From: Ornithobacterium rhinotracheale
GTDB taxonomy: Bacteria; Bacteroidota; Bacteroidia; Flavobacteriales; Weeksellaceae
Direction: 5' to 3'
Assembly (NCBI RefSeq): GCF_022832975.1
Contig: NZ_CP094846.1
Coordinates: 958,501 to 1,022,500, forward strand
Length of the DNA stretch: 64,000 nt
The notes under the pieces are model-generated. The model had not been told where the DNA came from. It ran no database searches and worked only from the letters and a program-made list of their open reading frames with translations. A program made the position numbers and the translations under genes. Position 1 is the stretch's first letter; every line of letters begins with the position of its first letter. Below, one piece after another: positions 32,607 to 41,000 of this stretch.

Positions 32607-32724
32607 AAAAAATGTCCTCCGCTTTTTAAATATTTTCTCAGGACATCTAAAAACACGAGCCACAGGCTACGGAGGACCAAAAGTCTTCTGTCCCTGTGGC
32701 TTTTTTTTGTGTTTATGTCCTGAG
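32607..32724 (-). ncRNA. Predicted structured RNA at the end of the lysis cassette
   Basis: On the - strand a promoter (TTG 32757-32759, 19 bp, TATCTTTG 32730-32737) would start transcription near 32724, just where an 11-bp stem begins: 32715-32725 pairs with 32636-32646. Inside it are AAACAC/GTGTTT (709-714 with 651-656) and a 9-bp stem 693-701 with 658-666. The apical loop carries GTCCTCCG (complement of 670-677), which can pair with CGGAGGAC near the 3' end (614-621), forming a pseudoknot directly before a T run. No frame is present. Confidence 0.55.
32658..32708 (+). terminator. Terminator of the late/lysis operon
   Basis: AGCCACAGG (32658-32666) pairs with CCTGTGGCT (32693-32701) with a 26-base loop, followed by eight T. 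The same bases form the inner stem of the predicted - strand RNA. Confidence 0.6.
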
Positions 32725-32729
32725 AAGTG

Positions 32730-32737
32730 CAAAGATA
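32730..32737 (-). promoter_or_regulatory. TAnnTTTG promoter (- strand) for the structured RNA
   Basis: TATCTTTG with a TTG exactly 19 bp upstream (32757-32759), read leftward. There is no protein frame downstream that it could serve before the u-spanin gene end. Confidence 0.6.
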
Positions 32738-32770
32738 ATAACAATTAAAAAATAAACAATGTAAATCAGC

Positions 32771-32790
32771 GCCCTTGCCATTTCAAGGGC
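32771..32790 (+). promoter_or_regulatory. Hairpin over the methyltransferase start
   Basis: GCCCTTG (32771-32777) and CAAGGGC (32784-32790) form a perfect 7-bp stem with a 6-base loop. The putative TTG start codon at 32775 is inside the stem, suggesting translational control. Confidence 0.45.
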
Positions 32791-33596
32791 AAAAGAGAAA
32801 TTTTGTAAAACATTTTAAAGAGGCTTTAAAAGGCTTTCCGAGTAATGCTACTTATGTGGATTTGTTTGGCGGTTCGGGGTTACTCAGCCACACCGTGAAG
32901 TGTGTACACCCAGAGGCTAAGGTAGTTTATAACGACTTTGATAACTTTCAAAAGCGGTTAAAAGCCATTCCAGAAACGAATAAGATTTTAGAGGAATTGA
33001 GAGCTTTAAACCTTAAAACACCAAGAGGTAAGATAATTCGAGGCGAAGAAAAAGAGAAAGTACTAGAAGTGCTGAAAAGAGCCGATAAGCGCGGTTTTGT
33101 CGATTGGATTACGCTTTCTGGAAGTTTAAAATTTTCAATGAATTATGGTACCGAATTAAAGCATTTTACACACGATAGCCTTTATAACACTATCCGAAAA
33201 AACAATTTTGACGAAGCCAACGACTACCTCGCAGGCATTGAAGTAGTAAGCGAAGATTACCGCCATTTGTTCCAGAAGTACAAAGATTTAGACAATGTGG
33301 TATTCTTGGCTGATCCGCCTTATTTGAGTACTGACACTGCCACATACGCCAGCGATAAATATTGGAAACTCACAGATTATCTGGAAGTATTGGAAACGCT
33401 GCAAGGTTCTAACTTCTTTTACTTTACCAGTAATAAAAGTCAAGTGGTGGAGCTTTGCCAGTGGCTTGAAACGCGTACAAGTGAGAATTTGAACCCCTTT
33501 AAATATGCGACTTGTACGGCAATGACTAATCGCCCAAGTCATAACACAGCCTACCAAGATATAATGTATCACTATAAAAAAACAAACGATGAATAA
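32775..33596 (+). CDS. D12-class adenine-specific DNA methyltransferase
   Basis: About 273 residues. The start is uncertain: TTG at 32775 gives LPFQGQKRNFVKHFKEAL; an ATG at 32759 is followed immediately by TAA and would need loss of one base to read in. SAM-binding motif I is YVDLFGGSGLLS (28-39) and catalytic motif IV is ADPPY (about 179-183). It resembles Dam-like phage enzymes methylating N6 of adenine, here protecting phage DNA. It is coupled (8-bp overlap) to the thymidylate-synthase-like gene, forming a DNA modification pair at the phage right end, where Mu has mom. Confidence 0.8.
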   Translation: MPFQGQKRNFVKHFKEALKGFPSNATYVDLFGGSGLLSHTVKCVHPEAKVVYNDFDNFQKRLKAIPETNKILEELRALNLKTPRGKIIRGEEKEKVLEVLKRADKRGFVDWITLSGSLKFSMNYGTELKHFTHDSLYNTIRKNNFDEANDYLAGIEVVSEDYRHLFQKYKDLDNVVFLADPPYLSTDTATYASDKYWKLTDYLEVLETLQGSNFFYFTSNKSQVVELCQWLETRTSENLNPFKYATCTAMTNRPSHNTAYQDIMYHYKKTNDE

Positions 33597-34224
33597 ATAC
33601 CACAAAACACTAGAAAAAATCCTCAGAAAAGGAAAAACACAACGAAATAAAAAAGGCGAAATTCGTTATTTGTTAGATGAACAATTGAAACTCAAACCTG
33701 CCGATTTGCTTGAAATTTTTGAGGGGCATGGTATCGCACGAATGAAGCTCAAAAATGAATTAGAACTTTTCCAAAAAGGCGAAAGGCTAACGGAAAAATA
33801 CCGAGAAAAAGGCATTAACTGGTGGGACTATTGCGGCCCGATATTGGTAAATTCGTATCCCACCTATTTTGAGCGTTTGCCACGCTTAATTGAGCAAATT
33901 AATAGAGAAAAGCGGAGCAGCAAAAATTATGTTTTATTTTTAGGAGAAACAGGCGCAGAGAGCAATCAGCAACCTTGCCTTTCTTTGGTGCAATTCCAGA
34001 TAGATAAAGGCAAGTTAGTGGTCTCGGCTTACCAGCGTTCCAGCGATGCGAATTTAGGCCTGCCAGCCGACATTTACCACTTGTATTTGATTAGCCGGCA
34101 AATTGATTTACCGTTGAAGTCAATCACGCTCAATATTGGAAATGTCCACATTTACGAGAATAATTTGGAGAAAACCAAGAGCCTACTGCAAGGCAAAAAA
34201 GTGAAATTTGAACTAAATGTGTAA
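33589..34224 (+). CDS. Thymidylate synthase-like protein with dCMP-type active site
   Basis: 211 residues, shorter than ThyA (264). ThyA landmarks align almost without gaps: the ELELFQKGE and INWWD region matches the ThyA E58/W80 region, nucleophile C130 in QQPCLS, QRSSD at 149-153 (R150, D153), GLPADI, and HIY at 187-189. C130-R150-D153-D161 keep the exact E. coli spacing C146-R166-D169-N177. The residue at the N177 place is D161; Asp there is the hallmark of dCMP hydroxymethylase/methylase (T4 gp42 D179). It probably makes 5-methyl- or 5-hydroxymethyl-dCMP. The C-terminus is truncated. Confidence 0.75.
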   Translation: MNKYHKTLEKILRKGKTQRNKKGEIRYLLDEQLKLKPADLLEIFEGHGIARMKLKNELELFQKGERLTEKYREKGINWWDYCGPILVNSYPTYFERLPRLIEQINREKRSSKNYVLFLGETGAESNQQPCLSLVQFQIDKGKLVVSAYQRSSDANLGLPADIYHLYLISRQIDLPLKSITLNIGNVHIYENNLEKTKSLLQGKKVKFELNV

Positions 34225-34230
34225 TAAAAA

Positions 34231-34253
34231 AGCCCTCAAATGTGAGGGCTTTT
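34231..34253. terminator. Bidirectional terminator at the phage right end
   Basis: AGCCCTCA and TGAGGGCT (34231-34250) form a perfect 8-bp stem with four-base loop, A-rich on the left and T-rich on the right. It insulates the phage from the host flank. Confidence 0.8.
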
Positions 34254-34288
34254 GTCTATCTTTGTCGTGTCTGAATCCGACTAAAAAA

Positions 34289-34330
34289 TGTACATTTCGT
34301 TTTAAATTTGTGTACATTTCGTTTTGCGGA
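34289..34330. mobile_element. Right terminus of the Mu-like prophage
   Basis: Two exact copies of TGTACATTTCGTTTT, at 34289-34303 and 34311-34325, are spaced 22 bp (two helical turns), like R1/R2 transposase-binding sites. Host lemA codons resume by 34334, so the end lies between 34326 and about 34334. No obvious CA dinucleotide marks the exact junction. The left end and target duplication are outside the window. Confidence 0.7.
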
Positions 34331-34333
34331 TTA

Positions 34334-34825
34334 TATAATAAATTAGTAAGCCTTAAAACACTTGTAGAGGAGGCGTGGAGTGCCATTAATGTAGCATTGA
34401 AAAAGCGTCATGATTTAATCCCCAATTTGGTGGAAACCGTGAAGGGATATGCACAACACGAGAGCGGAACTCTGGAAAAAGTAATCCAAGCGAGAAATCA
34501 AGCAGTGCAGGCTAATGGTGTGCAAGGGCAAGAGCAAGCCGAAAATATGCTTACAAGAGCGTTGGGTGGCGTATTTGCTTTGGCAGAAAGATATCCAGAT
34601 TTAAAGGCAAATACCAATTTTTTAAGTTTGCAAGAACAGCTTACCCAAATCGAGAACGATATCGAAAAAACAAGAAATTACTACAATGGTACTGTGCGCG
34701 AGAAAAATATCTTGATAGATAGTTTCCCGAGCAATATCGTTGCAAATCTTTTTAAATTTACTAAAAGTCAATTCTTTGAGTTGGATAACCCAGCCGAAAA
34801 AGAAGTGCCACAAGTTAAATTTTAG
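34334..34825 (+). pseudogene. lemA: lemA, 5' end lost by phage insertion
   Basis: From YNKLVSLKTLVEEAWSAINV through HDLIPNLVETVKGYA and ALGGVFALAERYPDLKANTN to KEVPQVKF this is a LemA protein without its N-terminal signal/membrane helix. LemA is normally 180-200 residues and starts with a hydrophobic helix immediately before the Y-N-x-L-V motif. Upstream the frame runs into phage end sequence. The pair lemA-DUF2207 is common; here the first 20-30 residues must lie left of the prophage. Membrane insertion is presumably lost. Confidence 0.85.
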
Positions 34826-34839
34826 ACCTTAAAAAATAT

Positions 34840-36750
34840 ATGAAAAATAGGTTTTTTGTATTTTTTTTATTGTTCTGTGCAATTGTGTTTGCTCAGGAAG
34901 AGCGAATACTTAATTTTCATTCAGACATAAAGGTTGAGGAGTCCTCTGTTGTGCAGATTCAGGAAAAAATCAAAGTGCATTCCGAAGGCATAAACATCCG
35001 CCGTGGAATTTTTAGAGTACTCCCTACCATTCGCAAGAAAAATACAGGAAACTATAAAGTAACCTATCATGTGAGCTCGGTATTGCGAGATGGGGTAGAA
35101 GAGCCCTATTTTACCGAGATAAATGATGGTAAATTCTATATTTACATCGGCGATAAAAATAACTTTTTGTCGACCGGAGATTACGAATACCAAATCAATT
35201 ACACGGCAGATAATCAAATAGGGTATTTTGATACCTACGATGAGTTCTATTGGAATGTCAATGGAAACTACTGGGATTTCCCAATAGATGAAGTATCTGC
35301 CAATATTCTATTGCCTCATGGCGTAAAAGTGGAAAGCACCGCTTGCTACACGGGAGCCTATGGTGAGGATAAAAAGGACTGCGGTATAGAAGCGGAAGAG
35401 AGCGTGGTGAGCTACAAAGCAGAAAATCTACCCATAGGCGAGGGGCTCACGGTGGCTGTGGCTTTCACTAAAGGGATAGTTTTGGCACCCGCCCCCCCAA
35501 GTTTTCTTGAAAAATACGGAATTACGATTTTATCTATCATTTTATTGATTCCTACACTTTTCTACTGTTATAAAACTTGGGACAAATACGGGCGAGATTA
35601 CCCCAGCCCTGTGGTGGTGCCACAATTCAATGTACCCAATAATATGTCGCCAGGCACAGTGGGAATGTTCAATGAGCTGAATGTGAAATCCAAATTTTTC
35701 TCAGCTGCCGTGGTGCATTTAGCCATAAAAGGCTATCTGAAAATCGAAGAAATCGTTAAAAAAGGATTTTTTGCAGACGAAAAATACTATAAATTAATCC
35801 AATTAAAAGATCCCGATAATAGTTTGCCAGAAGAAGAACAATATTTACTAAAAGAATTGTTCCGTTCTAAAACTGAGAAAATTATTGGAAAAAAATACGA
35901 TGAGGATTTGAGCGAATCTGTGCAAGCATTTAAAGATTCGTTAATTGTACAAAACGACTATTTAATCCGAAAAGGTGCCAATTTAAAATTTTTAACCTTG
36001 CCAATTTTATTGGTGTTTGGGCTAAATTTAGCTTTAATCGCATTTTGCTATATCAATCAATATAAAGACGATAGTTATGAAGAAACGCTTGTGCTTTCGG
36101 CATTTTCGTTTGTGATGAGTTTCTTCTTGCTTATTATTCCTGCCTTTGTACGCAGCTTCAATACGGTGATGATTTTGTACAGCATTGCCAGTTTATTTTT
36201 GGTGGGCACTGCCGTTTTGTATTTGGTAGAAATGGGCGAGGATTATTATTTTTTAAGTTTTCCACGATTGCTCGTGAGCATTGGGCTAAGCGTTTTACTT
36301 TTCTATCGTATTTTGATTAAACGCCCAAGCATTGAATTGCTCGAAACTCAATCTTTGATTAAAGGGCTAAAGATGTATTTGGGCTTTGCCGAAGAAAAGA
36401 AATTGCAGTATTTCAATCCACCGAAATTAACGCCACAAGTATTCGAGGAAATGTTGCCTTATGCCATGGTACTTGGCACAGATGGAGTTTGGGGCAAGAA
36501 ATTTCAAAAAATGGTGGAAGCAGGCGTAGTACCAAAAGACTATGAACCCACTTGGTATGCAGGGAATTTCTATAACTTCAATGCCTTTACCTATGGTTTA
36601 AATAGCGGATTAGCCCAAAGCGTAACAACTTCTATGACGCCACCACAATCCTCAAAAGCAGGTTCATCGTCGGGCGGCTTTGGAAGCGGATCGTTTGGCG
36701 GAGGTTTCTCTGGCGGCGGCGGTGGCGGTGGCGGCGGTGGCGGCTGGTAG
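34840..36750 (+). CDS. DUF2207 membrane protein, LemA partner
   Basis: 636 residues. A signal peptide (MKNRFFVFFLLFCAIVFA) is followed by an extracytoplasmic DUF2207 domain (about 20-215: IRRGIFRVLPTIRKKNTGNY and EFYWNVNGNYWDFPIDE), a membrane helix (about 230-247), a cytoplasmic part, more helices (about 385-490) and a Gly/Ser-rich C-terminal tail ending in a run of Gly and Trp. DUF2207 proteins typically follow lemA; function is unclear. It lies 14 bp after the lemA remnant, so its expression may now depend on phage-end transcription. Confidence 0.85.
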   Translation: MKNRFFVFFLLFCAIVFAQEERILNFHSDIKVEESSVVQIQEKIKVHSEGINIRRGIFRVLPTIRKKNTGNYKVTYHVSSVLRDGVEEPYFTEINDGKFYIYIGDKNNFLSTGDYEYQINYTADNQIGYFDTYDEFYWNVNGNYWDFPIDEVSANILLPHGVKVESTACYTGAYGEDKKDCGIEAEESVVSYKAENLPIGEGLTVAVAFTKGIVLAPAPPSFLEKYGITILSIILLIPTLFYCYKTWDKYGRDYPSPVVVPQFNVPNNMSPGTVGMFNELNVKSKFFSAAVVHLAIKGYLKIEEIVKKGFFADEKYYKLIQLKDPDNSLPEEEQYLLKELFRSKTEKIIGKKYDEDLSESVQAFKDSLIVQNDYLIRKGANLKFLTLPILLVFGLNLALIAFCYINQYKDDSYEETLVLSAFSFVMSFFLLIIPAFVRSFNTVMILYSIASLFLVGTAVLYLVEMGEDYYFLSFPRLLVSIGLSVLLFYRILIKRPSIELLETQSLIKGLKMYLGFAEEKKLQYFNPPKLTPQVFEEMLPYAMVLGTDGVWGKKFQKMVEAGVVPKDYEPTWYAGNFYNFNAFTYGLNSGLAQSVTTSMTPPQSSKAGSSSGGFGSGSFGGGFSGGGGGGGGGGGW

Positions 36751-36846
36751 GTTGTTTTTTTCTTAAAATAAGCCAAAATTCCATTTTTTAATTTGCGTTG
36801 AAATTTTTATCTTTAGAGCACGGCTGTGTTTTAAAATAGGAAATGT

Positions 36847-37848
36847 ATGGCGCAAAATAAAAATGCTCAATTGAGGTATAAGGCACTTGATCAATGTTTT
36901 TCCAATCACTATAAGCGATTTTATCTTCAAGATTTAATAGATTATTGCTCCGAAAAATTAAGTGAGCATTATGCTAAAGGTATGTCGGTCTCTCGCAGGC
37001 AAATTTATGATGATATAGATTTTATGCGTAGCGAAGCAGGTTTTTCGGCACCTATTGAAGCCTTTAAAGAGGGGAGAAAGGTGTATTATCGTTATGCTGA
37101 TAAGGATTTTTCTATCTTAAAGAAGCCACTTTCCGTATCAGAAGAGAATCATTTGCGCGAGGCGGTAGAAATCATTGCAAGGCTGAGCAATGTGAAGGGA
37201 TTTGATTGGCTAGAAGGGTTGCAAACCAAGCTAAACGCTAGTTTAGGGAAAAACAACACGCAAGTCATCAGTTTTCAGGAAAATGAATTTTTAAAAGGAA
37301 TTCATTTTTTAAATCCTTTGTATCAATATATCGTTAATCGGCAAGTGGTGGCGATAAAGTATCAGAGTTTTAAAAAAGTGGAAATTCAGAATTTGGTGCT
37401 TTCTCCGTATTATTTAAAGCAGTTCAACAATCGTTGGTTTCTTTTCGCGTGGAATCACGAATGGGAGATTTTGCAGAATTTAGCCTTCGATCGCATTTCA
37501 GATATTCAAGCAATAGATGAGATTTTCCGAGAAAATACGATAGATTTTGCGGAGTATTTTGAGGATATCGTTGGCGTTACAAATCTCGAAAACGAGCCTG
37601 TTGAGCAGGTGGAAATCGAGCTTTCAGATTATATATTACCATATATTCAGACAAAGCCACTGCACGGCTCACAGAAAATTAAGGGAAACCTTTTGAGCAT
37701 AGAGGTGAAAATCAATTTTGAGCTTATTGCTTTAATCTTATCCTTTGGGCAAAATATGCGAGTGAAATCCCCAGAACCCTTGGTAGGGAAAATTAAAGAC
37801 ATCGTGAGCGAAATGGCAAAGAATTATGCGTGCACTTCTACTGCATAG
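36847..37848 (+). CDS. WYL-domain transcriptional regulator
   Basis: 333 residues. The N-terminal winged helix has a basic face (GMSVSRRQIYDDIDFMRSEA); the WYL domain follows at about 140-230 (VVAIKYQSFKKVEI and LSPYYLKQFNNRWFLFAWNH). WYL regulators sense nucleotide or nucleic-acid ligands and often control defence loci; it directly precedes the HIRAN/type I restriction operon, which has its own promoter at 37857. Regulation of that operon is inferred, not shown. Confidence 0.8.
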   Translation: MAQNKNAQLRYKALDQCFSNHYKRFYLQDLIDYCSEKLSEHYAKGMSVSRRQIYDDIDFMRSEAGFSAPIEAFKEGRKVYYRYADKDFSILKKPLSVSEENHLREAVEIIARLSNVKGFDWLEGLQTKLNASLGKNNTQVISFQENEFLKGIHFLNPLYQYIVNRQVVAIKYQSFKKVEIQNLVLSPYYLKQFNNRWFLFAWNHEWEILQNLAFDRISDIQAIDEIFRENTIDFAEYFEDIVGVTNLENEPVEQVEIELSDYILPYIQTKPLHGSQKIKGNLLSIEVKINFELIALILSFGQNMRVKSPEPLVGKIKDIVSEMAKNYACTSTA

Positions 37849-37856
37849 TTAGTTTT

Positions 37857-37864
37857 TATCTTTG
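37857..37864 (+). promoter_or_regulatory. TAnnTTTG promoter of the HIRAN-hsdMS operon
   Basis: TATCTTTG overlaps the region just after the regulator stop, 28 bp before the HIRAN gene ATG at 37893. Confidence 0.65.
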
Positions 37865-37892
37865 CACTGTTAATCATTAATACATTTTAATC

Positions 37893-38219
37893 ATGAAAAA
37901 ACAAAGCGAACATTTAGCTAATTTCTACATTGCAGGATTCACTTATTACCAAGGGGCACAATGTATGAGGCACCTCAAAATCGGAACCCGCGTAAAACTT
38001 AAGTACGAAAAAGGCAACCCCTATGATGCTAGGGCCATAGAGATTTACTACAAAGATTATAAACTAGGTTATGTGCCGAGAGTGGAAAATCGTATTTTTT
38101 ATAAATTGCTAATTATGGGATATAGTGGTATATTTGACGCAGTAATCCAGCAGGTAGATCCCACAGCCCACCCAGAGGGGCAAGTGCGTGTAGTGGTACA
38201 TTTGCTGCAAAATAAATAA
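37893..38219 (+). CDS. HIRAN-domain protein
   Basis: 108 residues forming a stand-alone HIRAN domain: IAGFTYYQGAQCMRHLKIGT, then LKYEKGNPYDARAIEIYYKD and KLGYVPR. HIRAN domains bind 3' ends of single-stranded DNA in SNF2/HLTF enzymes. Its stop is 3 bp before hsdM, indicating participation in or co-regulation with the restriction system. Solitary HIRAN genes occur in defence regions; role unknown. Confidence 0.8.
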   Translation: MKKQSEHLANFYIAGFTYYQGAQCMRHLKIGTRVKLKYEKGNPYDARAIEIYYKDYKLGYVPRVENRIFYKLLIMGYSGIFDAVIQQVDPTAHPEGQVRVVVHLLQNK

Positions 38220-38222
38220 AAA

Positions 38223-39773
38223 ATGATTGTAGGAGAGTTAAAAAGTCAAATAGATAGTATCTGGAATGATTTCTGGACAGGCGGAATCTCCAATCCGCTC
38301 ACAGTGATAGAGCAATTCACATACCTTATATTTCTCAAGCAGCTAGATGATAAGCAAATCTTGTTTGAGAAAGAAATGAGTATGCTAGGGAGTTCGCCCA
38401 GAAAAGCCATTTATACCCCCTCTCAGGAAAGCCTGAGATGGAGCAGCTTTAAAGAAAAAGATCCAGATACTATGTATCAAATCTTTACCCGCCCCAATGA
38501 GGCCGCTGGGGATACTACTGCATTTGATTTTATGAAAACATTGGGCGCGCAGGGCGGAAAGTTTTCAGAATACATGAAGGGGGCTACCTTTATGATTCCT
38601 ACCGCTAGGTTGCTCGATCGAGTAGTGCAGAAAATCGATAAACTCCCGCTTTCTACCAAGGATACGAAGGGAGATTTATATGAGTATATGCTCAGCAAAA
38701 TCGCCGAGGCAGGTACCAATGGGCAGTTCCGCACGCCAAGGCACATCATAAGAATGATGGTGCAACTTATGCAACCGCAAAAAACCGATGAAATCTGCGA
38801 CCCAGCACTCGGCACTGCAGGATTCTTGGTCGCCTGTAGCGAATATCTACACGCCAAGCACAGCGATTGGTTTCTGGAACAAGCCTTTAGAGACCATTAC
38901 CAGAACGAAATGTTCAACGGGATAGAGATAGACCCGTCTATGATGCGTATTGCTTCGATGAATTTGCAGTTGCACGGAATTGAAAATCCTAACCTACAAA
39001 ATGGAAGTGCCCTTGCCGAAAAACAAAGCGATACCGATAAATATTCGCTTATTTTGGCCAATCCGCCATTTAAAGGAGCCTTGGATTATGAAGAAGTAGA
39101 AAGTAGCCTTTTGCAAATTACCAAAACCAAGAAGACAGAATTGCTCTTCCTTTCCTTGATTTTAAGAATGCTTAAAATCGGGGGGCGTGCCGCAGTCATC
39201 ATTCCAGATGGCGTGCTGTTTGGCAGTACCAATGCACACAAAAAAATACGCAAAGAATTGGTAGAAAATCAGCAATTGCAAGGCGTGATTTCTATGCCAA
39301 GCGGCGTGTTTAAGCCCTATGCAGGCGTGAGCACCGCGGTGCTCCTCTTTACTAAGACGAATAGCGCCGAGACACAAGATGTTTGGTTTTATGATATGCA
39401 GGCCGATGGTTTTAGCCTAGACGATAAGCGCACACCACTCTTGAGCGATGAGGAGCTGGAACAATGCTTTAACGAGCCTAGCCAAGCGGCGCAAACATTA
39501 GGAGAAAAATGTGACATTCCCAGTATTTTGAGCCAATGGGATCACGGCACATTGAGCCAAGTGGGGACAGATCGCACGCAGAAATCCTTTAAAGTGCCTA
39601 AAAAAGACATCGTGGCAAATGATTACGACCTAAGCATCAATCGCTACAAAGAAGTAGTCTATGAAGCCGTGTCCTACGAGCCACCCAAGCAAATCATAGC
39701 CGAGATACAAGCCCTAAGCCAAGAGCGCCTGCAAGCCCTAGAACAATTAGCCCAATTGATTAAAGAGATTTAA
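38223..39773 (+). CDS. hsdM: Type I restriction-modification methyltransferase subunit
   Basis: 516 residues. HsdM N-terminal helical domain (MIVGELKSQIDSIWNDFWTG...) is followed by the N6-adenine methyltransferase fold: GQFRTPRHIIRMMV, SAM motif I in DPALGTAGFLVA (about 197-208) and catalytic NPPF at 280-283. It forms the M2S methylase with HsdS, encoded 3 bp downstream, and joins HsdR for restriction. Length is normal; no broken motif. Confidence 0.93.
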   Translation: MIVGELKSQIDSIWNDFWTGGISNPLTVIEQFTYLIFLKQLDDKQILFEKEMSMLGSSPRKAIYTPSQESLRWSSFKEKDPDTMYQIFTRPNEAAGDTTAFDFMKTLGAQGGKFSEYMKGATFMIPTARLLDRVVQKIDKLPLSTKDTKGDLYEYMLSKIAEAGTNGQFRTPRHIIRMMVQLMQPQKTDEICDPALGTAGFLVACSEYLHAKHSDWFLEQAFRDHYQNEMFNGIEIDPSMMRIASMNLQLHGIENPNLQNGSALAEKQSDTDKYSLILANPPFKGALDYEEVESSLLQITKTKKTELLFLSLILRMLKIGGRAAVIIPDGVLFGSTNAHKKIRKELVENQQLQGVISMPSGVFKPYAGVSTAVLLFTKTNSAETQDVWFYDMQADGFSLDDKRTPLLSDEELEQCFNEPSQAAQTLGEKCDIPSILSQWDHGTLSQVGTDRTQKSFKVPKKDIVANDYDLSINRYKEVVYEAVSYEPPKQIIAEIQALSQERLQALEQLAQLIKEI

Positions 39774-39776
39774 AAG

Positions 39777-40967
39777 ATGAAAAAAGTTGAGTTAGGAGAT
39801 GTTTGTGAGTTTTATAATGGCTACGCTTTTAAGAGTAGTAATTATGTAAATGAGAAAGCCATTAGAATTATTAGAATTACAAATGTTCAAAAAGGTAAAG
39901 TGGTTGATAATGAACCAAAATTTTATCCCAAAGAATCTCTAAAATTTTTATCTAAATATTTAATTTCTGAAGGAGATATTTTGATGTCATTGACTGGAAA
40001 TGTTGGTCGTGTTGGCAGGTTTCCTAAAGAATTATTACCTGCTTATCTTAATCAGCGTGTTTGTAAAATTGTGTCTAAATCATCAGCTTTAAATTCAAAT
40101 TATTTATTTTATTTTTTTAATCGAGATTCTTTTGAAAAAATGGCAATAAATAACGCTGCAGGAATAGCTCAATTAAATTTGTCCACTAAATGGTTAGAAA
40201 AATTAGAAATCCCCTTACCCGATTTAGCCACACAGCAAGCCATTGTTAAGAAATTGGATGCGGCTCAAAAGCTTTGCGATTTAAGCCAAGCCATTGTAGA
40301 AAGATACGAAAAACTAAGCCAATCCCTATTTTTAGAAATGTTTGGCGACCCCGTGACCAACCCCAAAGGCTGGGAGATTAAAACCATTGAAGATTTAGTT
40401 AGTGAAAAAAAGAATTCAATTAAAAGAGGTCCTTTTGGTGGAGCGTTAAAGAAAGAAATTTTTGTTGAAGAAGGGTATTTAGTTTATGAACAATACCATG
40501 CTTTAAATAATGATTTTGATTTTGAGAGATATTTTATTGATGAAGAAAAGTTTAATGAACTTAAATCTTTTGAAGTAGAAGAAGGTGATATAATCATAAG
40601 TTGCTCTGGTGTTTATTTGGGGAAATTATCAATTGTTCCAAAAGGTGCAAAGAGAGGAATAATAAATCAAGCCTTATTAAAGTTGACATTAAATCAAAAT
40701 GTAATGAAGAATATTTTTTTCGTATATGTCTTTTCTTATAAAAGATTCAAAGAAAAATATTTTGCATCGACAAGAGGAGCGGGTATTCCCAATTTTCCCC
40801 CAATGTCAGATTTTAAAAAATTTAAATTTATAACCCCCCCAATCGAGTTACAAAATCAGTTTGCAGAAAATATAGCCGAAATCGAAAGGCAAAAAGCCCT
40901 AGCCGAGCAAGAACTCGCCAAGAGCCAGCGCCTGTTTGCTGCCTTATTACAAGAAAGTTTTAGTTAA
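39777..40967 (+). CDS. hsdS: Type I restriction-modification specificity subunit
   Basis: 396 residues with two target recognition domains (about 1-145 and 195-365), each followed by a conserved coiled coil; the first reads IPLPDLATQQAIVKKLDAAQ, the second ends in ALAEQELAKSQRLFAALLQE. The TRDs are visibly more AT-rich than the conserved spacers, as expected for recombinationally exchanged modules. TRD1 defines one half-site, TRD2 the other. No inverted repeats for phase switching were seen. Confidence 0.9.
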   Translation: MKKVELGDVCEFYNGYAFKSSNYVNEKAIRIIRITNVQKGKVVDNEPKFYPKESLKFLSKYLISEGDILMSLTGNVGRVGRFPKELLPAYLNQRVCKIVSKSSALNSNYLFYFFNRDSFEKMAINNAAGIAQLNLSTKWLEKLEIPLPDLATQQAIVKKLDAAQKLCDLSQAIVERYEKLSQSLFLEMFGDPVTNPKGWEIKTIEDLVSEKKNSIKRGPFGGALKKEIFVEEGYLVYEQYHALNNDFDFERYFIDEEKFNELKSFEVEEGDIIISCSGVYLGKLSIVPKGAKRGIINQALLKLTLNQNVMKNIFFVYVFSYKRFKEKYFASTRGAGIPNFPPMSDFKKFKFITPPIELQNQFAENIAEIERQKALAEQELAKSQRLFAALLQESFS

Positions 40968-41000
40968 AAAAAAATACGCTAAATTCATATTTTTTAAGTC

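Noticed and set aside
34217..34333. N-terminal 39 codons in frame with the lemA remnant
   Set aside because: They run through the terminator and transposase-site repeats of the phage end; Cys/Phe-rich sequence unrelated to LemA. The fusion frame is accidental.
36591..36776. - strand Pro-rich frame opposite the DUF2207 tail
   Set aside because: Simple reverse reading of the Gly/Ser-rich codons of the real gene.
39777..40967. Phase-variable inversion of hsdS
   Set aside because: No second hsdS copy, invertase gene or inverted repeats are visible in the window.
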